The notes: generated from the letters alone by a model not told the origin. 64,000 nucleotides of DNA from Bradyrhizobium sp. in8p8 (GCF_000426845.1 NZ_AUGD01000002.1:248001-312000), one strand, 5' to 3'. Counted from the first letter of the stretch, positions 10,839 through 19,161 are shown. Numbers and translations are program-made.

Positions 10839-12014
10839 ATGGCCTTCCTGAACATCACCGCCACCCTCCCTGAAAAGGGCCGTGACCTCAGGCTCGACCT
10901 GTTTCGCGGAATCGCGAACTGGGCGATCTTTCTCGACCATATCCCCGACAACGTCGTGAACTGGATCACGACCCGCAACTACGGCTTTTCCGACGCGGCC
11001 GATCTGTTCGTCTTCATCTCGGGTTATACGGCCTCCTTCGTCTATGCGCGGATGATGCTGGAGCGCGGCTTCATCGTCGGCGCCACGCGGCTGACCAAGC
11101 GCGTCTGGCAGCTCTATGTCGCCCACATCATCCTGTTCGTGATCTACATCGCCTCGATCAGCTATCTGGCGCTGCGCTTCGGCGATTCCGAGATGATCAA
11201 CGAGTTCAACGTCGCCGGGCTCGTCGACAACGCCACCGAGACGTTGCGCCAGGGCCTTTTCCTGCGCTTCAAGCCGCTCAATCTCGATGTGCTGCCGCTG
11301 TACATCGTGCTGATGGGCCTGTTTCCGCCGGTGCTGTGGCTCATGCTGCGCAAGCCCGACCTGACGATGATCTTGTCGATCGTGCTGTGGCTGACCGCGC
11401 GCCATTACGGCCTCAACCTCACCGCCTATCCGGCCGGCCAGTGGTACTTCAACCCCTATTGCTGGCAGGTGCTGTTCGTGTTCGGCGCATGGTGCGCGAT
11501 GGGCGGCGCCCGGCGTTCGATGACGCTGATCAACTCGCCGATCACGCTGTGGGTCTGCCTCGGCTATCTCCTGTTCGCGCTGGTCATGACCATGGCCGGG
11601 CGCTTCCCCACCTTCGGCGCCATGTTCCCGGAATGGCTGTTCTCGGCCTTCAACCCGAACGACAAGACCAACCTCGCGCCGTATCGCTTCCTGCATTTCG
11701 TGGTGATCGTAATCCTGGTGATCCGCTTCGTGCCGAAGGAATGGCCGGGACTGGAGTGGAGGATCTTCGACCCCTTGATCGTCTGCGGCCAGCAGTCGCT
11801 CGCCGTGTTCTGCGTCGGCGTGTTCCTGTCCTTCGTCGGCCATTTCGAGCTGACGATGAGCTCGGGCTCGCTGCTCGCCCAGATCTTCGTCAGCGTCGCC
11901 GGCATCGCGATCATGACGACGGTGGCCTACTACATTTCGTGGTCGAAGAAGCAGGATAAGCCGCTGAAGCCGCCACCGTCCAAGCCGGGGGCAGCTGCGG
12001 CAAAGGCGGCCTGA
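10839..12014 (+). CDS. OpgC-family membrane protein
   Basis: A 391-aa integral membrane protein with about ten hydrophobic segments. It opens with RDLRLDLFRGIANWAIFLDH, the characteristic OpgC start, followed by FSDAADLFVFISGYTASFVY. OpgC proteins are acyltransferase-3 relatives that succinylate osmoregulated periplasmic glucans. The C-terminal tail is Lys/Pro/Ala-rich and cytoplasmic. The ATG at 10839 fits the family's N-terminus; a TTG extension to 10752 is possible. Substrate is inferred from the family only, as no glucan synthase is nearby. Confidence 0.85.
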   Translation: MAFLNITATLPEKGRDLRLDLFRGIANWAIFLDHIPDNVVNWITTRNYGFSDAADLFVFISGYTASFVYARMMLERGFIVGATRLTKRVWQLYVAHIILFVIYIASISYLALRFGDSEMINEFNVAGLVDNATETLRQGLFLRFKPLNLDVLPLYIVLMGLFPPVLWLMLRKPDLTMILSIVLWLTARHYGLNLTAYPAGQWYFNPYCWQVLFVFGAWCAMGGARRSMTLINSPITLWVCLGYLLFALVMTMAGRFPTFGAMFPEWLFSAFNPNDKTNLAPYRFLHFVVIVILVIRFVPKEWPGLEWRIFDPLIVCGQQSLAVFCVGVFLSFVGHFELTMSSGSLLAQIFVSVAGIAIMTTVAYYISWSKKQDKPLKPPPSKPGAAAAKAA

Positions 12015-12072
12015 ACCCGCACCGGAGCGCGGCGCCCGGTTGCCCGTGCTTGCTCAGCCGGGACGGACCTGA

Positions 12073-12086
12073 TTGACATGGGTCAA
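12073..12086 (+). promoter_or_regulatory. FNR/FixK-type box
   Basis: TTGAC-ATGG-GTCAA is a perfect inverted repeat that fits the TTGA-N6-TCAA pattern bound by FNR and FixK regulators. Its centre is about 95 bp upstream of the ATG of the stress-type gene at 12175. An activator at position -41.5 would therefore place transcription start near 12120. Microaerobic induction is inference. Confidence 0.6.
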
Positions 12087-12174
12087 CAGAGGCGGCGCCG
12101 GCCGGCTTAGTGTCGCCGCGACATGCGCCGCCGCATCGACGCCGGCGGCCTCCTCTCGCACAAGGCCCAGACAC

Positions 12175-12600
12175 ATGCCTACTCATTTCCACGCCGTGGT
12201 TTGGATCGACCATTCGCAGGCCAGGATCTTCCATCTCGGCCTGAGCGGCTCGGATGAAGTCACGCTGCATCCGCAACTGGCGACACGCCATCTTCATCAC
12301 AAGGCCAATTCGATCGGCAGCGGCCATGCTGCACCCGACAAGGCATTCTACACTGACGTGACCAAGGCCCTCGCCGAGGCCGGTGAGATCCTCATCATCG
12401 GTCCGGCAAGCGCCAAGACGGAGCTCGCCAGCCACATTCGCGCGAGCGCACCCGATCTGGCCAAGCGGATCGTGGCGGTGGAAGCGGCCGATCATCCCTC
12501 CGACGCCGAGATCATCGCGTACGCGAAGCGTCATTTCAAACTGCCGCTGCCCCGCGTTCAGGCACCGGGATCGGCCGCAGGCGAGCGGCACACCCGCTAG
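12175..12600 (+). CDS. Small stress-type protein ('translational machinery protein' family)
   Basis: A 141-aa soluble protein beginning MPTHFHAVVWIDHSQARIF, with a histidine-rich stretch (residues about 40-46) and KALAEAGEILIIGPASAKTE, which resembles the C-terminal domain of eRF1-like/host-attachment proteins. Relatives are often named translational machinery protein without a proven function. The ATG at 12175 is preferred to an upstream GTG/ATG because similarity begins there. A FixK/FNR-like box lies upstream and a perfect hairpin downstream. It is probably a single-gene transcript induced at low oxygen. Confidence 0.72.
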   Translation: MPTHFHAVVWIDHSQARIFHLGLSGSDEVTLHPQLATRHLHHKANSIGSGHAAPDKAFYTDVTKALAEAGEILIIGPASAKTELASHIRASAPDLAKRIVAVEAADHPSDAEIIAYAKRHFKLPLPRVQAPGSAAGERHTR

Positions 12601-12625
12601 AACCGCACAGAGCCAGGCTTGAGCC

Positions 12626-12652
12626 GCGAGGAGATTATCACAATCTCCTCGC
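12626..12652. terminator. Bidirectional hairpin between convergent genes
   Basis: GCGAGGAGATT (12626-12636) and AATCTCCTCGC (12642-12652) form a perfect 11-bp stem with a 5-nt loop. It lies between the stop codons of two convergent genes. No long T tract is present, so termination strength is uncertain. Confidence 0.6.
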
Positions 12653-12657
12653 GCGCT

Positions 12658-12861
12658 TCAGGCAGCCTCTTCGCCGTCGAACTCGGTGAACTTCTTGTAG
12701 ATCCAGTCGCGACCGTCATGGCGGCGCCAGACCTTCCCGACCACGAACTGCCCATTGATGGAGCGGCGCGGCACGATCACTGTCCACAGATGCCAGATCT
12801 CGGTCCAGCTCGACCGCGAACCAACGGTCTTCAGGTTGCGATCGAAGGGCATGGACGACAC
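12658..12861 (-). CDS. Small hypothetical protein
   Basis: A 67-aa protein rich in Trp (WTEIWHLWT, VWRRHDGRDW) and basic residues, with a mixed alpha/beta look. Start is GTG at 12859-12861 or ATG at 12850-12852 (MPFDRNLKTVG); the latter may be better. Convergent with the stress-type gene and separated from it by a hairpin. No family recognised. Confidence 0.6.
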   Translation of the reverse strand: MSSMPFDRNLKTVGSRSSWTEIWHLWTVIVPRRSINGQFVVGKVWRRHDGRDWIYKKFTEFDGEEAA

Positions 12862-13628
12862 TCGCTGGCGCAGAACTCGACTGATACGCGCGGCGCGACG
12901 AACCGTGAGCTGTGGTCGCCCGGATTGAAAGGCAGGCCGTCGCGAGCCGATGTTGATCTAATAACAGCCGGCAAAACGGCCGCAACAACCGCCCGCCCTT
13001 AACCTAACCGATCAACCTTACTCCTTGGGATGGAGCGAAGCGACCGGTTGAAAGCCAGAAGCAGCCTTTCTAGAATGCAGATCATTCGAGAACGGGCGCG
13101 CTGTTTCGGCGCACCGTCATTTTCATGCTGACCTCGAACTTTGAAAGCAACCGGTCGTTTGGAATTAATCGTTCTGCCGGGGGCCAAATCATGAAATTGC
13201 TATGTTCACGCCTAGCGCTGCGCATGACGCCGCCTGCACTGGCCGCGAGGACGCCGTCTCAGGAGACGCCGCAAGCCGCTAACGACAACCAGGCGGTCTG
13301 GCCGTTCGCCCCGTTCCCGCCCGGCTGGTACGCGTCAAGCTGACCCGCCCGATCGGAAAAGCGCAACGCCGCGCAAGCGGAATATCATCGCTTGGCGGCG
13401 TCCGTTTAGACATTGGGCGCTGAAATCCCCAACACACATATGTCTGCGGCAACAGCTAAAGGTTCGATGAATCTTTGGCAATTCGGCGCCGCGCGCCCCT
13501 CAGCAACACCTTGAAAAATCCCGCAGAAGTCGTGTGGCGCAGGCTATGAGCGCCAGGGCTTCAAAGTGATTGGACAGACCTCGCGCAAACGACTCACCCG
13601 CACTATGCCGCCCGCCCCGCCTCGGCGA
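12862..13628. other. Low-density stretch with one weak small ORF
   Basis: Apart from the small ORF listed at 13191-13343, nothing was found here that looks coding. Several frames are open but have poor composition and lack ribosome binding sites. No repeat or terminator was recognised. Confidence 0.4.
13191..13343 (+). CDS. Possible 50-aa protein
   Basis: ATG at 13191 follows GGGGGCC at a plausible distance. The product has a basic, weakly hydrophobic N-terminus, then an ANDNQ motif and an aromatic/proline-rich end (WPFAPFPPGWYASS). AANDNQ-type motifs recur in small bradyrhizobial proteins. No family is recognised and the evidence is composition only. Confidence 0.4.
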   Translation: MKLLCSRLALRMTPPALAARTPSQETPQAANDNQAVWPFAPFPPGWYASS

Positions 13629-14024
13629 TCAAGCCGACTGGGACGTGGCGCTGGAGGCGCTGCCGGACGCGTTCTGCGCATTTGTCCCGAGCGCGCCTTG
13701 CGCGTTGTAGGTCTGCCCGGACGGACTGCCTTGCGTGCTCGCGGAGGTCTCGACCTCTGTGGTGCCGTCGGAATAGGTGATGGTGGTGGTGGTGACGCCG
13801 TCGATAGTCATGGAGACCTCGCTGACGATGGTCTTGGCCGAGCCGCCGCCGCCCGATCCCGAGCTTCCCCCCGCCGCTTGCGAGGACGATTCCGACGAGG
13901 TCGATGAGGCGACCTCCGTCGACGAGGCCGCAGACGTTGAGGATGCCGCAGACGACGACGGCGTCGCGGTCGAAGCGGACGTCGTCACGGCCGCGGTGGT
14001 GGATACAATCGCGCTGATCGACAT
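13629..14024 (-). CDS. Low-complexity Ser/Thr/Ala-rich protein (hypothetical)
   Basis: A 131-aa protein. Residues about 8-65 are almost only Ser, Ala, Thr and Gly. A short ordered stretch with beta character follows (KTIVSEVSMTIDGVTTTTI and YSDGTTEVET), then a Ser/Ala/Gln-rich tail. No signal peptide is seen. ATG at 14022-14024 has GAGG about 7 nt upstream. The ordered core looks conserved, but no family name can be given. Confidence 0.6.
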   Translation of the reverse strand: MSISAIVSTTAAVTTSASTATPSSSAASSTSAASSTEVASSTSSESSSQAAGGSSGSGGGGSAKTIVSEVSMTIDGVTTTTITYSDGTTEVETSASTQGSPSGQTYNAQGALGTNAQNASGSASSATSQSA

Positions 14025-14353
14025 GGAGACCTCGCTCGAAGGAGACCTCGGGCAAAGTGCTGGTTGCGCGCCCGATCCTTGCTTCACGCACACATCCCGC
14101 AAAGCAGGCGCGGCGCTGCGAAAAAATCGGCCCGGCAGATCTACTAGCTCGGACGGAGCAACCAAACGCAGCGCCGTGCGTTGCAGGTTTTTCCCAGCGA
14201 TCTCAGGGTCCCCGTGAATGTCAACTATCAGCGCGCGCCCGCCATGGACGGAGTCATCTCGTCTCACGTCCGTGTGAGCAGAAGCGCGGCCGGTGAATTT
14301 CTGCGATCGAGCCGAGACCAATGATGAGCAGGCCGCATAACCAAGGGGGAGCA
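14025..14353. other. 329-bp stretch without a supported gene
   Basis: It lies between two divergently transcribed small genes and should hold both promoters. The minus-strand frame continues upstream from the Ser-rich gene but loses all coding character. Nothing more specific was recognised. Confidence 0.4.
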
Positions 14354-14515
14354 GTGAGCCAGATCGATAGGACCGAGAAACTATCCAACGTCCCGGAGAC
14401 CGGAAGCTCGCTGTTGCCGCTCCTCGGACTTGGCGTGGCCGTGATCGCAATGCTGGGCTGGATCTGCACCCTCGCCTGGGGCGCCTGGCGGCTTGTCGAC
14501 TGGCTGCTGTTCTGA
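14354..14515 (+). CDS. Small single-pass membrane protein
   Basis: A 53-aa protein starting with GTG at 14354, chosen over the in-frame ATGs at 14321 because AAGGGGGAGCA lies immediately before it. A hydrophobic segment spans about residues 21-43 (LLPLLGLGVAVIAMLGWICT), followed by a Trp-rich end, WGAWRLVDWLLF. No family recognised. Confidence 0.6.
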   Translation: MSQIDRTEKLSNVPETGSSLLPLLGLGVAVIAMLGWICTLAWGAWRLVDWLLF

Positions 14516-14569
14516 GCGGAGTTGCGGTCGCAGCTCTGCGATCCCATGCCCTGCGAGCCTTCTCGGGAC

Positions 14570-14646
14570 TGGTCGGGGCAGCTGGATTCGAACCAACGAC
14601 CTGCAGTACCCAAAACTGCCGCGCTACCAGGCTGCGCTATACCCCG
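14570..14646 (-). tRNA. tRNA-Pro (anticodon UGG)
   Basis: Read on the minus strand from 14646, the acceptor CGGGGTA pairs with TGCCCCG near the end. The D-arm is GCGCAGCCTGGTAGCGC. The anticodon stem GCAGT/ACTGC encloses TTTGGGT, giving anticodon TGG. The T-arm contains GGTTCGAATCC, and CCA is encoded at 14570-14572. Total 77 nt including CCA. No integrase or flanking att-like direct repeat was seen. Confidence 0.95.
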
Positions 14647-14762
14647 AATGTCCGGCGAGCCTCGTCGATACACGCTTCCCGAGCGGTCAGCAAGCTTTCC
14701 CAGCCCATCAGCAGGGCTCAACGCGCAGCAGCACGGCGGGCAATCGTCCCGGCCCGCTGGCG

Positions 14763-15245
14763 CTATTTGCTGCCGAACAGGGGATGGCCGACGCGGTCGC
14801 CGGGGCGGATGCCGTACTTTTGCGCCGTTCCCGCCACGACCTCCAGGACGGCCCTGGCGGGACCTCGGGACGAGATGATCTTGGTCGACAGCGGCTCGGT
14901 GTTCTCGGCAATGCGCAGGATCCGGCCGTCGGCGCGGATGAAGATCATGTCGAGCGACACGTACGTGTTCTTCATCCACATCGAGATTTCCTGCTCGGGA
15001 TTGAAGTCGAACAGCATGCCTTTGCCGTCGGCCAATTCCTTGCGGTACATCAGGCCAGTCCGCCTCTCGTCCTCGGTCGTCGCCATTTCCACCGAGAACA
15101 CCTGTACGCCGTTCTTGGTGACGATCTCGAGCGGCTGGAAGGTGGCGGCGCCGGCAGGCGCGGCGGCGGCACAGCCGATGATGACGAGGATGGCGGCAAG
15201 CCAGCCCTTCGCAGCGGACCAGATGGCCTTTCGATCAGAATTCAT
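14763..15245 (-). CDS. DUF192 exported protein
   Basis: A 160-aa protein with a signal peptide (about residues 1-33, ending APAGAATF) and one DUF192 domain. Landmarks are ERRTGLMYRKELADGKGMLF, the MWMKNTYVSLDMIFI strand, and DRVGHPLFGSK near the end. DUF192 proteins are small beta-barrel periplasmic proteins with no settled function. A start a few codons downstream is possible. It lies just downstream of the cold-shock-domain gene on the same strand. Confidence 0.85.
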   Translation of the reverse strand: MNSDRKAIWSAAKGWLAAILVIIGCAAAAPAGAATFQPLEIVTKNGVQVFSVEMATTEDERRTGLMYRKELADGKGMLFDFNPEQEISMWMKNTYVSLDMIFIRADGRILRIAENTEPLSTKIISSRGPARAVLEVVAGTAQKYGIRPGDRVGHPLFGSK

Positions 15246-15359
15246 GTGGGCTCTCGAGGCGTGGCACTTGGCCAGTCCTTACGCGGCGGCAGCCGCAAAG
15301 GAAAGAGGCGCGCCGGACTGCCGGCACGCCTCTGCTCACGATGGCGGGAATTGGTGCTC

Positions 15360-16037
15360 TCAGTGCGACTGCAATCCCGGCGATCCGGTCTCGGGATGAA
15401 TCTCGGCCGCCATCATGCCCTTGGAGCCGGGCCCGAAGCGGACCAGCACATACTGGCCCGGCCTGAGCTCTGTCATGCCGAAGCGGCGCAGCGTCTCCAT
15501 GTGCACGAAGATGTCGGGCGTGCCCTCGCCGCAGGTGAGGAAGCCGAAGCCGCGCAGCCGGTTGAACCATTTGACCTGGGCCCGCTCCAGCCCGCTGGTC
15601 GGGGTGACCGTGACATGGGTGCGCGGGGGCAGCATCTGCGCCGGGTGGATCGCGGTCGACTCGTCCATCGAGACGACGCGGAAGGCCTGGTAACCCTTGG
15701 CGCGCTGGATGCATTCGACGACGATGCGGGCGCCTTCATAAGCCGTCTGAAAACCGTCGCGCCTCAGCACGGTAACGTGCAGGAGAACGTCCGGCCAGCC
15801 ATTGTCGGGAACGATGAAGCCGTAACCTTTGGAGGCGTCGAACCATTTGATGACGCCATGGACCTCGACGAGATTGGCGCTGGTCTCACCAAGCCCGCTG
15901 AACGGACTGAGCCCACTATCCCGGCCGGCCCCCCCGTGCTCGCCCGGCGTCATTCGCCCGGGCGATACTCCCTGCCCGGGAACCCCGAGCTTCTTGGACT
16001 CAAATCCGTCCGACGACCCCATAACCCCGGACCCCAC
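15360..16037 (-). CDS. Double cold-shock-domain protein
   Basis: A 225-aa protein with a disordered N-terminus (about residues 1-55) and two cold-shock domains. The first (about 58-125) has WFDASKGYGFIVPDNG and DVLLHVTVL; the second (about 152-218) has WFNRLRGFGFLTCGEG and DIFVHMETLRR. Both RNP1 and RNP2 motifs are recognisable in each. Such proteins bind single-stranded RNA or DNA as chaperones; two domains in one chain are common in alphaproteobacteria. Runs with the DUF192 gene 114 bp downstream. Confidence 0.88.
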   Translation of the reverse strand: MGSGVMGSSDGFESKKLGVPGQGVSPGRMTPGEHGGAGRDSGLSPFSGLGETSANLVEVHGVIKWFDASKGYGFIVPDNGWPDVLLHVTVLRRDGFQTAYEGARIVVECIQRAKGYQAFRVVSMDESTAIHPAQMLPPRTHVTVTPTSGLERAQVKWFNRLRGFGFLTCGEGTPDIFVHMETLRRFGMTELRPGQYVLVRFGPGSKGMMAAEIHPETGSPGLQSH

Positions 16038-16221
16038 ACTGCCATGCAGCCCGCCACATCGGCGGCGCTCGAATCACGCGTCTTTAAGAGAATGTTCTCA
16101 ATTCGACGCGACGCGAATCTTTCGACTCAAAAGATAACACTCTCGGTTGCGAGGCATAGACAAAAAAGAGATTCGCCGGAACCTATGAACAGCTTGCACA
16201 GCCGCGAATCAAACTGATGCC

Positions 16222-16983
16222 TCAATTGCCGACAAAGGGCCCGAGCGTCTCGCCGATGTCGTGGCGGATGACGAGGTCGGCGATATCGTCCTGCTCGGTC
16301 GGCTCGCGATTGATGATCACCAGACGTGCGCCGGCCCGCTTGGCCATCATCGGAAAGCCCGCCGCCGGCCACACCACGAGCGAGGAACCAATCGCGATGA
16401 AGAGATCGCAGGCCTGCGACAATGCGGTCGCGCGCTGCATCTCGTCGTCCGGCATCATCTGGCCGAAGGAGATCGTGGCGGTCTTCACCGGCTCGTCGCA
16501 GGCCGTGCAGTTGGGCGCCGCGCCATCGTCGTCGAAACGACGCCTCACCCAGTCGAGCGGATAGGCCTGCCCACACCCGATGCAGCGCGCATAAGTGGTA
16601 TTGCCGTGAAGTTCAACCACGTGCTCGCCGGCGAAGCCCGAGGCTTGGTGCAGATTGTCGATGTTCTGGGTGATGACGGCGGGAACCTTGCCTGCGCGAT
16701 AGAGCGAAGCCAGCGCGCGGTGGCCGCGGCCGGGCTTCGCCGCGGCAAAGACCTCCTCCATCGCGAAACGGCGGCGCCAGGATTCGTTGCGGGCCTCGAG
16801 GCTCGCGACGAACTCGTCGAACGGGATCGGACGGTTTCGCGTCCAAATTCCACCCGGCGAGCGGAAATCGGGAATGCCGCACTCGGTCGAGATGCCGGCG
16901 CCGGTGAACGGAACGATGATCCTCGACTCGGCAATCATGTCGCCGAGCCGCTCGACGCCGCTCTGAAGATCCAATGCGATCAA
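16222..16983 (-). CDS. cobB: NAD-dependent protein deacylase (sirtuin, CobB type)
   Basis: A 253-aa sirtuin. NAD-binding GAGISTECGIPDFRSPGG is near residue 30. QNIDNLHQASG and the catalytic His in VVELHGNTTYARC follow. Four zinc cysteines appear as CIGC and CTAC. It removes acetyl or succinyl groups from lysines. Start taken as TTG at 16981-16983 because GGGAGG precedes it by 5 nt; an upstream TTG (17025) and a downstream ATG (16938) are alternatives. Transcribed alone. Confidence 0.9.
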   Translation of the reverse strand: MIALDLQSGVERLGDMIAESRIIVPFTGAGISTECGIPDFRSPGGIWTRNRPIPFDEFVASLEARNESWRRRFAMEEVFAAAKPGRGHRALASLYRAGKVPAVITQNIDNLHQASGFAGEHVVELHGNTTYARCIGCGQAYPLDWVRRRFDDDGAAPNCTACDEPVKTATISFGQMMPDDEMQRATALSQACDLFIAIGSSLVVWPAAGFPMMAKRAGARLVIINREPTEQDDIADLVIRHDIGETLGPFVGN

Positions 16984-17235
16984 TCGCGCCTCCCGACTCG
17001 TTTTGCCTGACAGCAATATGCGCAAGCGGCAAGATCGTTGACGCTTTTATCAAGCGCGAATGCAATGCGCCCGGCAATCCTTTCCGATCTTCGCTTATCA
17101 CAATCCTGCAATGCCTCCTCCCCATTGACGCCCCATTCAAGAGCGCCAATGGATGTGTTGACGCGACTCAACGTGATTGCGGCGGCAGCGCTTGAGTTCA
17201 GGTGTGCACATACTCAGGTGTAGAGGGGATTTGAC

Positions 17236-17400
17236 ATGACCGAAGATGAAGAACGGAAAGAGCGCGAACGCGAAGAGATCGCTGCCCGTGTCGCCGCCTT
17301 CCGTGCCACGCAGGAAAAGTTCAAGCGCGAGCGCGACGAATATTTCGTGTCGACGCTGGAGAACGCCCGCAAGGTCGAGCGGCCCTCGCTTTGGCCGTAG
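17236..17400 (+). CDS. 54-aa charged helical protein
   Basis: ATG at 17236 follows AGAGGGGA by 5 nt. The product is dominated by Glu, Arg and Lys (EDEERKEREREEIAARV) and should be helical, ending ENARKVERPSLWP. It ends 41 nt before a strong bidirectional terminator. No family recognised, but ribosome binding site, composition and terminator together make a real gene likely. Confidence 0.65.
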   Translation: MTEDEERKEREREEIAARVAAFRATQEKFKRERDEYFVSTLENARKVERPSLWP

Positions 17401-17440
17401 GCCGGTCACGCAAGCATGAGCGGGAAGACGCGCGAACGAA

Positions 17441-17469
17441 AAAAGCCCGGAGCATCGCTCCGGGCTTTT
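17441..17469. terminator. Bidirectional intrinsic terminator
   Basis: AAAAGCCCGGAGC (17441-17453) pairs perfectly with GCTCCGGGCTTTT (17457-17469) around a 3-nt loop. It has T-runs on the 3' side of both strands and sits between two convergent small genes. Confidence 0.9.
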
Positions 17470-17481
17470 CGCTATCCATGA

Positions 17482-17769
17482 CTACCAATGGCGCCAGTGG
17501 TGATGGCGGTGGTACGGCCCGCCGCCGTAATAGGCGTGGGGTCCCGGTCCGTAATAATAGCTCGGGCCGCCGTAATAGCCGTAGCGGGGACCGTAGTACC
17601 CATGAGGCCGGGAGGCTGCGACCGCGCCGGCGGTGATCGCGCCGGCGGCAAGGCCGAACGCGAGGCCCGGGCCGATGCCACGACCGCGCGCTTCTGCCGG
17701 TGACGGCGCGGCTACTGCCGTCACGCCAACGGCGGCCATGGTGGCCAGAACTGCCAGTGTCTTCTTCAT
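17482..17769 (-). CDS. Small exported Gly/Tyr/His-rich protein
   Basis: A 95-aa protein with a signal peptide (MKKTLAVLATMAAVGVTAVA, cleavage near residue 25-28). A glycine-rich hydrophobic stretch (GPGLAFGLAAGAITAGAVAA) comes next, then a Tyr/Gly/His-rich C-terminus (YYGPRYGYYGG, YHRHHHWRHW). The ATG at 17767-17769 has GGAGAGA directly upstream. It resembles small bradyrhizobial envelope proteins; the His cluster could bind metal, which is speculation. Confidence 0.75.
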   Translation of the reverse strand: MKKTLAVLATMAAVGVTAVAAPSPAEARGRGIGPGLAFGLAAGAITAGAVAASRPHGYYGPRYGYYGGPSYYYGPGPHAYYGGGPYHRHHHWRHW

Positions 17770-17943
17770 GCTCTCTCCTTCGCGTCGTGCGGAGATAACC
17801 GTCAGCGCCAGCGATGGTTGCGGGCCCGGTGAAACCGACCGCTCGAAAAAATGTCGCGACACCGGGAACAGAATCGTCGAGCGCAGATTGACCTTCCAAG
17901 TGCGGGAGCCTCCGCCATCCGGGTCGAGGCAACGGCACGAAGA

Positions 17944-17978
17944 CCCCGTCAGCATCTCCGCGATGCTGGCGGGGTTTT
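17944..17978 (+). terminator. Orphan intrinsic terminator (possible sRNA 3' end)
   Basis: A 13-bp stem, CCCCGTCAGCATC (17944-17956) with GATGCTGGCGGGG (17962-17974) including one G-T pair, is followed by TTTT. No plus-strand gene lies upstream back to the divergent gene at 17769. It may end a small RNA starting in 17770-17940, or be a T-tailed palindrome. Confidence 0.6.
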
Positions 17979-18048
17979 CAGTTTCACGGGAGCAGATGGC
18001 AGCAGACCATGACGGTTGCCAGCGGGGCCGACGTTCGAGGAGGAGAGC

Positions 18049-18279
18049 TTGCCGTTATCCGCTTTGCTGGCCCGTATCCGCAGATTGGTTCCCAAGTCCG
18101 ACGATCAGCACTACGAGGAAATCGTGCGCAGCTTCGGCGTCGGCACACTGCGCCCGCCGCCGACACCGATGAGTGATCGTGAGCTGGCGCGGGCCATTGC
18201 CGAGTTCCTGAAGGAGCAGCCGTCGAGCAAATCGGTCGCGACGCTCGGCCGGCGCCTCGACCCCTCCTCTCCCCTTTGA
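18049..18279 (+). CDS. Small hypothetical protein
   Basis: A 76-aa product starting with TTG at 18049, preceded by GAGGAGAGC, which is why this start is preferred over one 33 nt upstream. Sequence is charged and helical (LLARIRRLVPKSDDQHYEEI; ELARAIAEFLKEQPSSKSVA) with a proline break in the middle. No family recognised. It is followed 91 nt later by a 41-aa gene in the same direction. Confidence 0.55.
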   Translation: MPLSALLARIRRLVPKSDDQHYEEIVRSFGVGTLRPPPTPMSDRELARAIAEFLKEQPSSKSVATLGRRLDPSSPL

Positions 18280-18369
18280 GCAGCGCCCGCCTTGATTTGA
18301 GCGGCACTCGTTCGGGAACATGCGCTCCGCGCGCACGTTGTTCGTCCCTTCAAGACGAGGAGGTATGAC

Positions 18370-18495
18370 ATGCCGGTGTGGCTCGAAGTCCTGGTGAACC
18401 TGTCCGGCTATGCGGGTTTCGTTGCGCTGGCGACCTGCGGCGCCGGCTGCGCCGACACGTCCACCGACGATCGGATGTGCAGCAAGGAACGTTAA
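18370..18495 (+). CDS. 41-aa Cys-containing membrane-type microprotein
   Basis: ATG at 18370 has a strong GAGGAGGT 6 nt upstream. The product has a hydrophobic half (VWLEVLVNLSGYAGFVALAT) and then CGAGCADTSTDDRMCSKER, with three cysteines. The frame is short but closed, with good codon use. Its stop codon overlaps the stop of the convergent 66-aa gene by a few bases. No family recognised. Confidence 0.6.
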   Translation: MPVWLEVLVNLSGYAGFVALATCGAGCADTSTDDRMCSKER

Positions 18496-18692
18496 TTCGC
18501 GCGCGGCACTTGCCCTGCCGTTCGCAACAGCCGGTCGGCCTTCACGGCGACGCGCGTGTCCTCGGCCTGCGGCGGCCGCAGCGAGAAGCTGATCTCCACG
18601 AAGGCAAGACAGAACAGCGCGCCGACGATGGCGACGCGACGGTAGGTGTGCCGGTCGCCCTGATAAAAGGACGTTTCTGAAAAAGGTGTCAT
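18492..18692 (-). CDS. Small single-pass membrane protein
   Basis: A 66-aa product beginning MTPFSETSFYQGDRHTYRR. One hydrophobic segment follows (about residues 20-36, VAIVGALFCLAFVEISFSL), then a polar tail. The ATG at 18690-18692 is preferred over the longer frame because composition changes there. Its stop overlaps that of the convergent 41-aa gene. No family recognised. Confidence 0.6.
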   Translation of the reverse strand: MTPFSETSFYQGDRHTYRRVAIVGALFCLAFVEISFSLRPPQAEDTRVAVKADRLLRTAGQVPRAN

Positions 18693-18890
18693 GGCAAAAT
18701 TGCTTCTTGGCGAAGTCGTTTCTTGCTTGTCTTTGCCCGACACCTATCGCAACCCGCAGCAAGCGCAATGCGATTGAGCTTTTAACCTAACCGAATAGCG
18801 TTATCGGCATTCGTGCAAGCTATCGTTAGGCACCACAGGCGGGCACCTTCGCGAAAAGCCCAGACGGACAGCCGACTTGTTCCGGCTTCG

Positions 18891-18925
18891 ATACCATTTC
18901 GTTCTCGCAGAACGAATCGGAATCG
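18891..18925. repeat. Palindromic repeat element, copy 1
   Basis: A 35-bp unit with arms TTCGTTCT and AGAACGAA around CGC. It matches copy 2 (19162-19196) at 31 of 35 positions. Similarity continues weakly downstream to TTCTTAACA near 18950, matching TCCTAACA after copy 2. Confidence 0.65.
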
Positions 18926-19161
18926 CAGAAATCGATGCGGAGCAATTCTTAACAGGGGGTTCGCAACGACATGGTCGCGTCGCGTCGTCTTCGATTGCGG
19001 ATCCCTGCGGCCGCACTGGAACGGAATGAGAGCGTGGTGCCGCTCGCATTTGCTCTCTCTTCGCCTCATAGGGGCGATGAGCACAGGACTGTGCCAGGCA
19101 CCACGCCTTGCGATACGCACGGTCTTATCGCAGACAGCGGGCAGCGCGTGTTCTGCATCCG

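Noticed and set aside
14570..14646. tRNA-Pro as a phage or island attachment site
   Set aside because: No integrase nearby and no repeat of the tRNA 3' end found in the flanks; the same holds for tRNA-Glu at 29722.
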